Origin: Nitrospirota bacterium
Lineage (GTDB): Bacteria > Nitrospirota > Thermodesulfovibrionia > Thermodesulfovibrionales > Dissulfurispiraceae
Length of the DNA stretch: 64,000 nt
Assembly: GCA_015233365.1 (NCBI GenBank)
Contig: JADFXU010000005.1
Coordinates: 578-64,577 of the forward strand
Reading direction: 5' to 3'
The notes below the pieces were generated by a model. That model was not told the DNA's origin. It saw nothing but the letters and a program-made list of their open reading frames with translations, and ran no database searches. Positions within the stretch are counted from its first letter, which is position 1, and each line of letters opens with the position of its first letter. Position numbers and translations under genes: made by a program. Of this stretch, positions 39,678 to 49,087 are shown one piece after another.

Positions 39678-40927
39678 TGATGGTACATGGCGAAGCGTGG
39701 ACACTGAAAGAGCTGTTTGTCTATCCCAATGAATATATTTACTGGAGCGTTCAAATCGTTATGTATCCTTTTATGACCGGGCTTGTTGCAGGGGCCTTTG
39801 TCCTGTCATCTCTGTATCATGTTTTCGGGATAAAACAACTGAAGGACATGGCGCGGTTCTCGCTTGTGTTTTCTTTTGCCCTTCTGCTTGTCGCACCGGT
39901 CCCGCTGCAATTGCACCTGCAGCAACCTTTAAGAGGCATCAACGTCTTTATGACCCCTCATTTCACCTCGGCGATTGCGGCTTTCGGAATAGTATTCTCC
40001 ACTTATGCCGCCATAGTGGCATCAGAGTTGTGGTTTGTATACCGCAGATATTTTATAGAGACGGTCCTCTCCTTGCGGGGAAAGGCAGACAAGGGTTTTT
40101 TCGAAAAAATCAGGCAGGGTATCTTTTCTCTTTTGACGCTAGGCTCTTACGATGTCAGCGAAAAAGCCCTGAAGGCCGATGAAAAGGCTGTTAAAATCCT
40201 GGCCGGTGTTGGAATACCTGTGGCGTGTTTTCTCCACGGGTACGCGGGCTTTATCTTCGGGTCGGTCAAAGCGAATGCCCTCTGGATGACCCCTCTTATG
40301 CCGGTTATTTTCATTATGTCTGCAATCGTTTCCGGGATTGCCCTCTGCATGCTCACCTATATTGCCGTCATGGAAATAAGGAAATTCCTGGTTTCTTCCC
40401 GAAGACAGGCGTTGTCCCGCCCACAGGCGAGGGAGGAACTCAAGGGCGCTGAGATACAGGTGATAAGCATAACGGCAAAGTACCTTCTTCTTTTTCTCGT
40501 ATTCGCCATATCGCTTGAACTGCTCGATCTTGTCTTCAGGGGATATACCGCAGTTAAATCATGGGATGTTTTGAGGAGCGTAATTTACGGCAGGGATTTC
40601 TTCGATATATTCATCCTGCAATATGGAGTGGGCAACCTTGTACCGCTCATGCTCTTCCTGGTCCCGGGCCTGACCATAAAACGGGCTGTGGTCGGCACCT
40701 TACTGGTCCTTTTCGGAGTTTTTATGATGCGGTGGAATGTAGTTATCGGCGGCCAGTCCTTCTCACTTACATTTGCAGGGTATATGCATTACCACTTGCC
40801 GATTGTCCCGCATAATCTGGAAACGTTCAAAGAGGGGCTCGGCGGAGCTTTGACAGTGGCAGCTATGCCGTTTTTTCTTTTCTGGATAATGAATAAAATA
40901 TTCCCGGTCTTCGGTTATAATAAATGA
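39677..40927 (+). CDS. NrfD/PsrC-family quinone-interacting membrane subunit
   Basis: Multi-TM 416 aa, follows the FeS subunit; EYIYWSVQIVMYPFMTGLVAGAFVLSS; terminal MRWNVVIGGQSF. Confidence 0.85.
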   Translation: MMVHGEAWTLKELFVYPNEYIYWSVQIVMYPFMTGLVAGAFVLSSLYHVFGIKQLKDMARFSLVFSFALLLVAPVPLQLHLQQPLRGINVFMTPHFTSAIAAFGIVFSTYAAIVASELWFVYRRYFIETVLSLRGKADKGFFEKIRQGIFSLLTLGSYDVSEKALKADEKAVKILAGVGIPVACFLHGYAGFIFGSVKANALWMTPLMPVIFIMSAIVSGIALCMLTYIAVMEIRKFLVSSRRQALSRPQAREELKGAEIQVISITAKYLLLFLVFAISLELLDLVFRGYTAVKSWDVLRSVIYGRDFFDIFILQYGVGNLVPLMLFLVPGLTIKRAVVGTLLVLFGVFMMRWNVVIGGQSFSLTFAGYMHYHLPIVPHNLETFKEGLGGALTVAAMPFFLFWIMNKIFPVFGYNK

Positions 40928-41178
40928 CGGAAGAGAAACCCGAAAAATCGATTTTCGGCCAGCTCCTAGATGCCAGCAGCGTCGGCATACAGCTTGTCAT
41001 CTCAACATTTGTCGGGCTGGCGATTGGGTACGGGCTTGACCGTCTCTTCGGTACGTCGCCCTGGCTGACATTTATTTTTCTTATTATCGGCATAATTTCG
41101 GGCTTCAGAGAGTTGTTCAGGGTTGCAAGAAAGGTAGACAAGGGGGACAATGCAGGGAATAACAAGCCGGGTTTATAA
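40924..41178 (+). CDS. AtpZ/AtpI-like small membrane protein
   Basis: LLDASSVGIQLVISTFVGLAIGYGLDRLFGTSPWLTFIFLIIGIISGFRELFRVARK. Confidence 0.75.
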   Translation: MTEEKPEKSIFGQLLDASSVGIQLVISTFVGLAIGYGLDRLFGTSPWLTFIFLIIGIISGFRELFRVARKVDKGDNAGNNKPGL

Positions 41179-41530
41179 ACAGGCACTGATTATCCTTGGA
41201 CCGCTTTGCCTGGTTTCCCTGTTTTTTGCTGAATGGCGTTTTCCCTTCAGCATGGCTGTGGGGGGATTGGTTGGAGTCGGCAACCTGGGCGGGCTTGCCT
41301 GGAGCGTGACAGCGCTGCTCTCTGCGGGAAAGGCGCAGGCAAAGATGATATTTTTAAGTATTTTCAAACTGCTTATCATTTTCTCCATTTTGATTATACT
41401 GGCTGCCCTGAAGCTTATCAACGTATGGGGATTGCTTGGCGGTTTCACGGTTGTTGTCGTGCTTATTTTGAAGGAGGGCTTTATTGCTGCAAGGGAAGAG
41501 AGCCGGGAAAAAGCCGGAGAAGATAGTTAA
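41150..41530 (+). CDS. ATP synthase subunit I-like membrane protein
   Basis: Four-helix hydrophobic protein, directly after the AtpZ-like gene. Confidence 0.6.
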   Translation: MQGITSRVYKQALIILGPLCLVSLFFAEWRFPFSMAVGGLVGVGNLGGLAWSVTALLSAGKAQAKMIFLSIFKLLIIFSILIILAALKLINVWGLLGGFTVVVVLILKEGFIAAREESREKAGEDS

Positions 41531-41534
41531 TTAA

Positions 41535-41672
41535 ATGCGTTATTATCTGCTAATCGCCGCTGTGTTCGTTCTTCTCAGCGCCCTGAAACTGGCAAAATTT
41601 TTCGGTATGTTTGTTCTTTTGGCCCTGATCGTCATAGTAATTACTCTAAAAATACCCGGGCGCAAGGGATAA
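41535..41672 (+). CDS. 45-aa hydrophobic small protein
   Basis: Read directly: MRYYLLIAAVFVLLSALKLAKFFGMFVLLALIVIVITLKIPGRKG*; not in the ORF track. Confidence 0.4.
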   Translation: MRYYLLIAAVFVLLSALKLAKFFGMFVLLALIVIVITLKIPGRKG

Positions 41673-41682
41673 GTCTTGCTTC

Positions 41683-42246
41683 TCACCTGAATTGTCTCCG
41701 GTGCTCTCTCCTCCATTGTTCCGGGGTTTCCTTGAGCCCGCCTTTTTTCCAGATGCCGGCCCTCTCTGACCGCGCCTTTTCCACGGCGGCGGCGAGTCGG
41801 TCGGCATATTTCATGTTCGGCGGCGACGAAGAGAGCACTGCATATCCTGATTCAAGGAGTTTTTCATTGATCAGTTCGCCTTTTTTGTTCCATAGATAGG
41901 CTACAAGTCTTCCATCCCTGTCCCTCTGCTGCACATCAAATTCGATGTTGACAACCCAGCAGTTTTCACTGACTATCTTTTTCAGGTGTTTCTTTGCCAG
42001 TCTCCCCCATTGCTCCTGTTTGAGTTCCGGCGCATCAATGCCTATGAGTCTGATGCGCTCTATTTTCAGGGGGATGCCGACGAAGCTTTTCGTGCGGATG
42101 CTGATGGTATTTCCATCGATGACCTGCGTCACATGAAAAGGGACGCCCGGAGTTGCAGCAAAAGAGGAAGAGCAGGACATCGCAAGAATAATTATGGACA
42201 CAATTCTTGTATAATAATAAAACTTCATAATTGAATATTTTAACAT
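41683..42246 (-). CDS. Thermonuclease (SNase)-family exported protein
   Basis: VTQVIDGNTISIRTKSF...IERIRLIGIDAPELKQEQWGRLAKKHL...DRDGRLVAYLW. Confidence 0.88.
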   Translation of the reverse strand: MLKYSIMKFYYYTRIVSIIILAMSCSSSFAATPGVPFHVTQVIDGNTISIRTKSFVGIPLKIERIRLIGIDAPELKQEQWGRLAKKHLKKIVSENCWVVNIEFDVQQRDRDGRLVAYLWNKKGELINEKLLESGYAVLSSSPPNMKYADRLAAAVEKARSERAGIWKKGGLKETPEQWRREHRRQFR

Positions 42247-42281
42247 AAGCGATACGTTATAAAAGCGATTTTGGAGATTGT

Positions 42282-42788
42282 GTGAAAAATATTGTTCTGA
42301 CCGGTTTTATGGGTACCGGAAAGACGGCTGTGGGAAAAATACTGGCTCGAAGACTGGGGCTTGTTCTGGTCGACGTAGATGCCGAAATTGAAAGAGAGCG
42401 GAAAACAACCATAACGGAAATTTTCAGGCAATGCGGAGAGGCCGGCTTCAGGGACATTGAGTCTGCTGCAATAGAAAAGCTCTCCGCAATGAAAAACGCG
42501 GTGCTGTCAACCGGAGGTGGTGCTGTATTGAGAGCTGACAACATGGATGCTCTGAGAAAAAACGGGGTCATTATATGCCTGGCTGCATCTCCTGAGACAA
42601 TTCTCAGAAGGACAGGCGCCTGCAAAAACAGGCCGCTACTTCAGGTCGATAATCCGCTTCAGAAGATAAAAGAGTTGTATGAATTCAGAAAACCTTATTA
42701 TGAGAAAGCAGATATAATAATACACACCGATGATATGTCGCCGGCCCAGGTAGCGGAGAAAATAATAAAGGCGATGAAAAACAGGTAG
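42282..42788 (+). CDS. aroK: Shikimate kinase
   Basis: NIVLTGFMGTGKTAVGKILARRLG; GEAGFRDIESAAI; STGGGAVL; RRTGACKNRPLL; followed by aroB. Confidence 0.93.
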   Translation: MKNIVLTGFMGTGKTAVGKILARRLGLVLVDVDAEIERERKTTITEIFRQCGEAGFRDIESAAIEKLSAMKNAVLSTGGGAVLRADNMDALRKNGVIICLAASPETILRRTGACKNRPLLQVDNPLQKIKELYEFRKPYYEKADIIIHTDDMSPAQVAEKIIKAMKNR

Positions 42789-42796
42789 AGGTAGAG

Positions 42797-43885
42797 ATGG
42801 GATTAATGGAAAAGGTAACGGTAGAACTGGAAGATAGAAGCTATGATATCGTGATCGGCAGCCGCACGCTTTCTGCCATTGGCGACAGGATGGCACAGTT
42901 CGGGTTCAGCCCTACTGTTGCAGTCATAAGCAACCCGACTGTTCTCGGGCTTTACGGCGAAGATGTGGTCCGCTCGCTGAGCGATGCCGGGTTTAACTGT
43001 TTCAGCTCCCTTGTTCCTGACGGGGAGGAATATAAGGACTATTACTGGGCTTACCACATATTGACCGAACTCCTCAGGAACAGGCTCGACCGGAATTCCT
43101 GTGTTGTGGCGCTGGGCGGAGGGGTAATCGGCGATATTACGGGGTTCTGCGCATCGCTATACATGCGGGGAATTCATTTTATCCAGGTCCCCACTACTCT
43201 GCTCGCACAGGTGGACAGTTCTGTTGGCGGCAAAACCGGCGTAAATCATCCGGCAGGGAAAAACATGATCGGGACATTTTATCAGCCCAGGCTGGTGTGG
43301 ACTGATGTCGGCACTCTCGCTACGCTGCCCAGGAGTGAATTATTGTCAGGTATAGCGGAGATCATAAAGTACGGCGTAATCTGGGATGCGGATCTCTTCG
43401 ACGTCCTGGAAAAAGAACGTGAGGCTATACTCGGTCTTGACAGGTCTGTCATAAGCTATGTTATTAAACGCTCCTGTCAGATAAAGGCGGAAGTGGTCTC
43501 GAAAGACGAACGGGAGTCCGGTTTGCGGGCGGTCCTGAATTATGGGCACACCATAGGTCACGCGGTGGAGACCGAAACAGGGTATTCAAAATATCTGCAT
43601 GGCGAGGCCGTTGCTATGGGCATGTGCCTGGCGGCGCGTCTTTCCTCTGAACTGGGAATTATGGAAGGTTCTCACGCAGACAGAATAAAGTCAGTTATCG
43701 GCGCTTACGGCCTGCCTGTTGAATTGCCAAAAGATGTCAATGGTGATAAACTAGTTTCGCTTATATCGATGGACAAGAAGACAGTGGCCGGAGAAATGAG
43801 ATTCATCCTGCCGAAAGCCATAGGGAGCGTTGTAATCCACAAAGGCGTTGACGTGAAAATATTGAAAAGGATAATGGAAACTTGA
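42797..43885 (+). CDS. aroB: 3-dehydroquinate synthase
   Basis: VVALGGGVIGDITGFCASLYMRGIHFIQVPTTLLAQVDSSVGGKTGVNHPAGKNMIGTFYQP. Confidence 0.96.
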   Translation: MGLMEKVTVELEDRSYDIVIGSRTLSAIGDRMAQFGFSPTVAVISNPTVLGLYGEDVVRSLSDAGFNCFSSLVPDGEEYKDYYWAYHILTELLRNRLDRNSCVVALGGGVIGDITGFCASLYMRGIHFIQVPTTLLAQVDSSVGGKTGVNHPAGKNMIGTFYQPRLVWTDVGTLATLPRSELLSGIAEIIKYGVIWDADLFDVLEKEREAILGLDRSVISYVIKRSCQIKAEVVSKDERESGLRAVLNYGHTIGHAVETETGYSKYLHGEAVAMGMCLAARLSSELGIMEGSHADRIKSVIGAYGLPVELPKDVNGDKLVSLISMDKKTVAGEMRFILPKAIGSVVIHKGVDVKILKRIMET

Positions 43886-44592
43886 AAACCATACTTGTTA
43901 TTGATGACGAAGTAGATATCGTCGAACTCGTTTCTTATAATCTGAAGAAAGAAGGTTTTGCCGTGGATGTTGCTTATGACGGCGAGGCTGCCCTGAAAAA
44001 GGTCAGGTCCTGCCCTTATGATCTTATCGTTCTCGATCTTATGCTGCCGGGCATCCAGGGACTTGAATTATGCAGGATGATCAGGAATGATTCCTCTATT
44101 GCCGACACTCCCATTGTGATGCTGACGGCAAAAGGAGAAGAAGTGGACAAGGTGCTTGGACTCGAAATAGGGGCCGATGACTACATGATCAAACCTTTCA
44201 GTCCGAGGGAACTGGTTGCGAGGGTCAAGGCCATTTTACGGAGAGCGGAGCACCAGAAGCCGGCTCCCGTTTCCGAGGAGAATAAGACCGGACAGCTTCT
44301 GAAGATAAGGGACATAAGCATTGACAAAGAAAAATACATAGTCAGCGTGGGGAAAAAACAGCTCAAGCTGAGCGCCACCGAATTCAAACTGCTCCTTTAT
44401 CTGTGCGAGAGGCCCAATAAGATTTATAACAGGGAACACCTCCTTGATGCAGTGTGGGGTGATGACGTTTTTGTCGAACCGAGGACTGTCGATGTCCATA
44501 TCAGGAGGTTGCGGACAAAAATAGAGGATGACCCGAACAATCCCAAGTATATAAAGACGATGAGGGGAATCGGTTACTTTTTCGAAGGATAG
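43882..44592 (+). CDS. PhoB-like OmpR-family response regulator
   Basis: ILVIDDEVDIVELVSYNLKKEGF; DLIVLDLMLPG; KPFSPRELVARV; winged helix RTVDVHIRRLRTKIEDDP; TTG start overlaps aroB stop. Confidence 0.9.
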   Translation: MKTILVIDDEVDIVELVSYNLKKEGFAVDVAYDGEAALKKVRSCPYDLIVLDLMLPGIQGLELCRMIRNDSSIADTPIVMLTAKGEEVDKVLGLEIGADDYMIKPFSPRELVARVKAILRRAEHQKPAPVSEENKTGQLLKIRDISIDKEKYIVSVGKKQLKLSATEFKLLLYLCERPNKIYNREHLLDAVWGDDVFVEPRTVDVHIRRLRTKIEDDPNNPKYIKTMRGIGYFFEG

Positions 44593-44598
44593 ATCAGA

Positions 44599-45849
44599 AT
44601 GTTGATTATAATCATCCTCTCGCTGATCATTTTGTTTCTTGTTGTCTATCTGGTCCGCATGCGCCGGTCTATCAGTGCAATTTCAGGTCTTCTCAAAGAA
44701 GTTTCCTCCGGCAACATGAACGCAAGGCTTTTCACCGTCGGCTCGGGCAAGCTTGATGACATTGCCCGTGACATCATAGCGTTTACGGAGAAAACGAGCC
44801 TGAGGCTCGGCTTTGCCGAGGCCGAGATGCAGAGAATGGAGGCCATGCTCAGGGGAATGTCGGACGGCGTGCTTATAACCGATGTTCATGATATGGTCAT
44901 TCTGGCGAACCGTACTTTCAAAAAACTGCTTTCGGTAAACGAGAATATCGAAGGGAAACAGATAATGGACGTTCTGCGCAATGCACAGCTTATTGAAATT
45001 GTGCAGAGGGCGTTGGAGTCGTGGGAGATTATGTCCGAAGAGATTACGGTCAACAGGGGGGGGAAGGACATGCACCTGATCGCGACAGCGGTGCCGATCT
45101 ACACCGAAAATTCCGTGACAGGGACCGTCCTCACGCTCCATGACATCACTCGTCTGAAGCAGCTCGAAGAAGTGAGGAAGGATTTTGTGGCCAATGTATC
45201 ACATGAAATCAAGACTCCGATAACCGCTATGAAAGGCTTTGCCGAGACGCTGCTCGACGGCGCCCTTGACGACAAGGAAAATGCCGCGCGCTTTCTCACC
45301 ATGATAAAGAACCACAGCGAGCGTCTCAACAGCCTTGTGGATGACTTGCTCGCATTGTCGAGCATCGAACTGGGTGACGTCAAAATGAACAAGACCGAAG
45401 TCAACCTGGAACAGGTGATCGATAATGTTTTTCTTACGCTCAAGGACAAGGCGGACAGAAAAGAACTCTATCTCAGAAAAGCGCTGACACAAAACAGCCC
45501 GTCCATTGCAGCGGACAAGGACAAGCTTATTCAAATAGTAATTAATCTTGTCGATAACGGGATCAAATTTACCGATAAAGGCGGCGTCACCGTCGGCATC
45601 GACGAGACCGGCGGAAGGGTTGTCCTTTTTGTCCAGGATACCGGCATCGGTATCCCCCCAAGGTACCTGGGCAGGCTCGGGGAGAGATTCTACCGCGTTG
45701 ACAGCGCGCGTTCGAGAGAACTGGGGGGCACTGGTCTCGGACTCGCCATTGTTAAACATCTGGTCCAAGCTCACGGCTGGAGCCTGAGGATCGAAAGCGA
45801 TCCCGGAAAAGGCACAAGGGTCAATGTCACTATTGACCGCTACCTGTGA
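44599..45849 (+). CDS. PhoR-like sensor histidine kinase
   Basis: FVANVSHEIKTPITAMKGFAETLLDGA; QIVINLVDNGIKFT; GTGLGLAIVKHLVQAHG; PAS domain. Confidence 0.9.
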   Translation: MLIIIILSLIILFLVVYLVRMRRSISAISGLLKEVSSGNMNARLFTVGSGKLDDIARDIIAFTEKTSLRLGFAEAEMQRMEAMLRGMSDGVLITDVHDMVILANRTFKKLLSVNENIEGKQIMDVLRNAQLIEIVQRALESWEIMSEEITVNRGGKDMHLIATAVPIYTENSVTGTVLTLHDITRLKQLEEVRKDFVANVSHEIKTPITAMKGFAETLLDGALDDKENAARFLTMIKNHSERLNSLVDDLLALSSIELGDVKMNKTEVNLEQVIDNVFLTLKDKADRKELYLRKALTQNSPSIAADKDKLIQIVINLVDNGIKFTDKGGVTVGIDETGGRVVLFVQDTGIGIPPRYLGRLGERFYRVDSARSRELGGTGLGLAIVKHLVQAHGWSLRIESDPGKGTRVNVTIDRYL

Positions 45850-46020
45850 GTACCGGCGCACAAATAATTTATACATCCATCAGGTTCCACGATTTGATAC
45901 AAATATTTTCTTTTCAAACGTTCCGTTTATTGATATGATTTTTACATGGGGTAGAAAATGTCCGCCGGGTATGGTAATTGTTATGCCTCACCCTCTAAAC
46001 CGCTAAACAAAGGAGTATCG

Positions 46021-46512
46021 ATGATGAAAAGTCCTGCGTACCTGCTTGCAGTTGTTGCCCTTGCTATGTCGGTCGTCGCAATGAGTCCTGAAAGGTCCGT
46101 CCTTGCCGCGTCTCAACACACAGAGGTCTGCGTTGAGACCGGTGAGCAGGAAATCGCGTCGCTGTTCGACCGCTGGAACAGTTCACTCCAGACGGGTGAT
46201 CCCCACAAGGTAGTTGCCAACTACGCGGCCAAGTCTGTATTGCTCCCCACAGTGTCGAACAAGCCACGACTGACACCCGAAGACAAGGAGGACTACTTTC
46301 ACCACTTTTTGGAGGGCAAGCCGTTCGGGCGCATTGATTCGCGAACAATCGAAATTGATTGCAACACAGCGGTTGACGTAGGCTTATACACGTTCACATT
46401 CAGGAAAACCGGCTCCCAGGTTAAGGCGCGGTACACCTTCACTTACAAGTGGGACGGAAAGCAATGGCTGATCACCAGCCATCACTCATCCGCGATGCCG
46501 GAGAAAGAGTGA
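46021..46512 (+). CDS. Exported SgcJ/EcaC / CaMKII-association-domain-like protein
   Basis: Signal peptide; EIASLFDRWNSSLQTGDPHKVVANYAAKSVLLPTVSNKPRLTPEDKEDYFHHFL...KWDGKQWLITSHHSSAMP. Confidence 0.7.
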   Translation: MMKSPAYLLAVVALAMSVVAMSPERSVLAASQHTEVCVETGEQEIASLFDRWNSSLQTGDPHKVVANYAAKSVLLPTVSNKPRLTPEDKEDYFHHFLEGKPFGRIDSRTIEIDCNTAVDVGLYTFTFRKTGSQVKARYTFTYKWDGKQWLITSHHSSAMPEKE

Positions 46513-46582
46513 CATGTGGATCAGAGGCGTGGGCTATGCCCGCGCCTCTCAGCTCTTGGCTCTCTATTTTTCCGGCTACCGG

Positions 46583-47200
46583 CTACTGGACACCCGCTAT
46601 TATCCGCTGAATCCCCATCCGTATCATCTTCACAGCTATTGCGGCAAGCAAAAGGGACGCCAATCTGGTGATTCCGCGCGTACCGTTGACCCCGATTTTT
46701 CTTACGATGATATCGGCTTTATCAAACAGTATCCATGCCAGGATGAGGTTAAAGACAAGCGAAAAGATGACCGGAAAATAGCCATAGTTTCCCACGAGCA
46801 AGAGGCATGTAGTGAGCGTGGCCGGGCCTGCCAGCAGAGGGGTGCCCAGCGGGACTACACCCGATGCCAGGCTTGACACCGGCGCCGTGGCGCTTCTTGC
46901 TGCGCCTGCGCTCAGCATGTCCGCAATCGAAATAACCAGCAATAATATTCCTCCCGCAATCATAAAATCTTCCACCAGGATACCGAGTATGTTGAATACG
47001 GCCCGACCGAGCAGAACAAACAACAGCGTGATAAGCAACGCCGTGAGCACAGATTCCCGCACTACTCTTCTTTTCTCATGCGGCGCTATGCCTTCAGTCA
47101 AAGCAAGATAGATGGGCAGTACGCCCGGAGCGTCAATAGCTACCATAACAGGTATGACTGTCAGGAGAAAGGGACTGAACATATTCATATCCGGATTCAT
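46583..47200 (-). CDS. MarC-family integral membrane protein
   Basis: VMVAIDAPGVLPIYLALTEG...FMIAGGILLLVISIADMLS...PLGTPLLAGPATLTTCLLL. Confidence 0.85.
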   Translation of the reverse strand: MNPDMNMFSPFLLTVIPVMVAIDAPGVLPIYLALTEGIAPHEKRRVVRESVLTALLITLLFVLLGRAVFNILGILVEDFMIAGGILLLVISIADMLSAGAARSATAPVSSLASGVVPLGTPLLAGPATLTTCLLLVGNYGYFPVIFSLVFNLILAWILFDKADIIVRKIGVNGTRGITRLASLLLAAIAVKMIRMGIQRIIAGVQ

Positions 47201-47255
47201 ACCTCATTTTATTCTCTGTGAGGTAAAGATGCAAGAATGCGAATTGCCTGTGCTT

Positions 47256-47816
47256 TTATTTTCCGGTTTCGATCTGCAGGAGCATGGCTTCTTTTATTGC
47301 TTCAGCCCTCTCCCTGCTCACGAGCTTTTCAACGATGGCTATCCCGAATTCCAACGCCGTGCCCGGACCCCTGCTTGTCAGGATCTGCCCATCCGAGACA
47401 ACATTCTTATTTACATAGCGCGCCTTGCCGAGCCTGTTCTCGAATGAAGGATAAACAGTGGCCTCCTTTCCGTCAAGAATGCCGGCGTTTGCCAGAACGT
47501 ATGGTGCAGCGCATATAGCGCCTGTCAACTTTCCTTTCTTATAAAAATCCCTGATCAGGACTTTGACTCGCTCATCAGCATTGAGATTGTCGGATCCGGG
47601 CTGACCTCCGGGAAGCACAAGCATATCAAAATTGTCGGCGTGTATGGCGTCGATGGTAGTGTCAGGGATCACCTTTACCTGGTGAGCGCCTTCGATATGT
47701 CCTGCATGCAAGCCGGCAATGACGGCTGTTATATCAGCCCTCCGTAAAACATCGACAATTGACATTGCTTCCACTTCCTCAAAGCCATCTGCTAATAACA
47801 CGGCGACTCTCGGCAT
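47256..47816 (-). CDS. DJ-1/PfpI (ThiJ/YajL) family protein
   Basis: VAVLLADGFEEVEAMSIVDVLRRADI; LVLPGGQPGSDNL; TGAICAAPYVLANAGILDGKEATVYPSFE; start moved from 47870 because the extension lies in a repeat. Confidence 0.9.
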   Translation of the reverse strand: MPRVAVLLADGFEEVEAMSIVDVLRRADITAVIAGLHAGHIEGAHQVKVIPDTTIDAIHADNFDMLVLPGGQPGSDNLNADERVKVLIRDFYKKGKLTGAICAAPYVLANAGILDGKEATVYPSFENRLGKARYVNKNVVSDGQILTSRGPGTALEFGIAIVEKLVSRERAEAIKEAMLLQIETGK

Positions 47817-47829
47817 GATTTCCTCCACT

Positions 47830-47954
47830 GACGGTCTCGTAAAAAGTCCATATGCTGCGTTGCGCGGCATCCTTCGTCACTGCGGCGTACAAACAAGTAC
47901 GCCTCATTCCTCAGGATTTGCGCGCCTTGCCTATGAACTTTTTACGAAACCGTC
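47830..47954. repeat. Long imperfect inverted-repeat (REP-like) element
   Basis: gacggtctcgtaaaaagtccatatgc ... gcctatgaactttttacgaaaccgtc with inner ggcgtac-aaacaa-gtacgcc. Confidence 0.85.
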
Positions 47955-47990
47955 TATTTTTAGTTTGGAAACGCGGATCCGGTCTCTATT

Positions 47991-48743
47991 TTACGCTATT
48001 TTTGATATTGTTTTCCCGGAACACGCACCTACGGCAAAGTAAAGATAGCAAGTTGCGAACAAAAGTGATATCACCGAACTGTAAGGGAACTCTATATTCA
48101 GCAGGGAATGCAGTGTCTGAAGCACTATCGGCGGAGTGAATGCGACGGCCGAAAGGCGGACCAATGCACGGGGTAACAGCTTCAGATCGTGCATTTTCGC
48201 AAACAGCATCCCTATCGAGGCGCAGATTAAGACCTGAATAAGATAGTACAAGAAGGTGAAAAAAAGGGCAAAAGGATAGACCGCAAAAATAAAATAATCC
48301 TTGAACTGCTCTATCCATCTATTTATCAGGTCCCGGTCAATAATGAGATTCTGTATATGAGAAAGATCTACCGAGTGGATATCAGTTGCATCGTCATTTA
48401 CCAGGAGTTTCGTCTTTGTCAGGACGACAGTTGCCTTTAATTTTGCTGCAGGAACCGTCCCTTCAGAGGTGTCGATAATGGCAAAGGGCAGCTTGCTCCA
48501 TGGCGCCTTTATGACATAAGGGACCGGCTCCTTAATGGATGCGACCCCTTTGGAAATGGTTACGGTCGGGACCTGGCTCACAATTTTAGGCGCTTCTTCA
48601 GCAAGAAAATCAGAGACATTGTTATGAAGCCTTACCATGTCAGGGATAAGGCTCAGGGAAAGCAATATGACCAGGTAGGTCATGCATAAGCCGCTCCGGT
48701 TTCTTGCGACATCCCGGTACAAATCCTTCGAGAAGAATGACAT
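47991..48743 (-). CDS. DUF1189-like membrane protein
   Basis: MSFFSKDLYRDVARNRSGLCMTYLVILLSLSLIPDM...IEQFKDYFIFAVYPFALFFTFLYYLIQVLICASIGMLFAK; likely start inside ORF 47991..48824. Confidence 0.7.
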   Translation of the reverse strand: MSFFSKDLYRDVARNRSGLCMTYLVILLSLSLIPDMVRLHNNVSDFLAEEAPKIVSQVPTVTISKGVASIKEPVPYVIKAPWSKLPFAIIDTSEGTVPAAKLKATVVLTKTKLLVNDDATDIHSVDLSHIQNLIIDRDLINRWIEQFKDYFIFAVYPFALFFTFLYYLIQVLICASIGMLFAKMHDLKLLPRALVRLSAVAFTPPIVLQTLHSLLNIEFPYSSVISLLFATCYLYFAVGACSGKTISKIA

Positions 48744-48820
48744 GAATAAAGTGTGAACAATCGAATAATGCTTCGTCGTTCCGGTTTGCGTTTGATCGTC
48801 CCCCCCTCTCTTTTCCCCTC

Positions 48821-49027
48821 TCAAAAGATTTTCTTTTTGACTTTGCCCGCGTAATCGGAGGCCTGGTCCGAGAGATCCTCAGCCATATCGCGTATCTGTC
48901 GCCTTGTCTTCCTGCCGGACTGGGGAGCCATAAGAAGCGCAAGTCCGGCGCCGACCGCACCACCGATCAGAAAGGAAAAAGTTGCAACCATGCCCATGTT
49001 GTTACAGTTACTGTCTATTCTGCCCAT
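48821..49027 (-). CDS. YtxH-domain-containing protein
   Basis: FLIGGAVGAGLALLMAPQSGRKTRRQIRDMAEDLSDQASDYAGKVKKKI. Confidence 0.85.
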   Translation of the reverse strand: MGRIDSNCNNMGMVATFSFLIGGAVGAGLALLMAPQSGRKTRRQIRDMAEDLSDQASDYAGKVKKKIF

Positions 49028-49087
49028 ATCAACCTCCGTTTGTGATTTAGCGTCTGCTTAAAACTTACCATGTGAGAGCGAAGTAGT

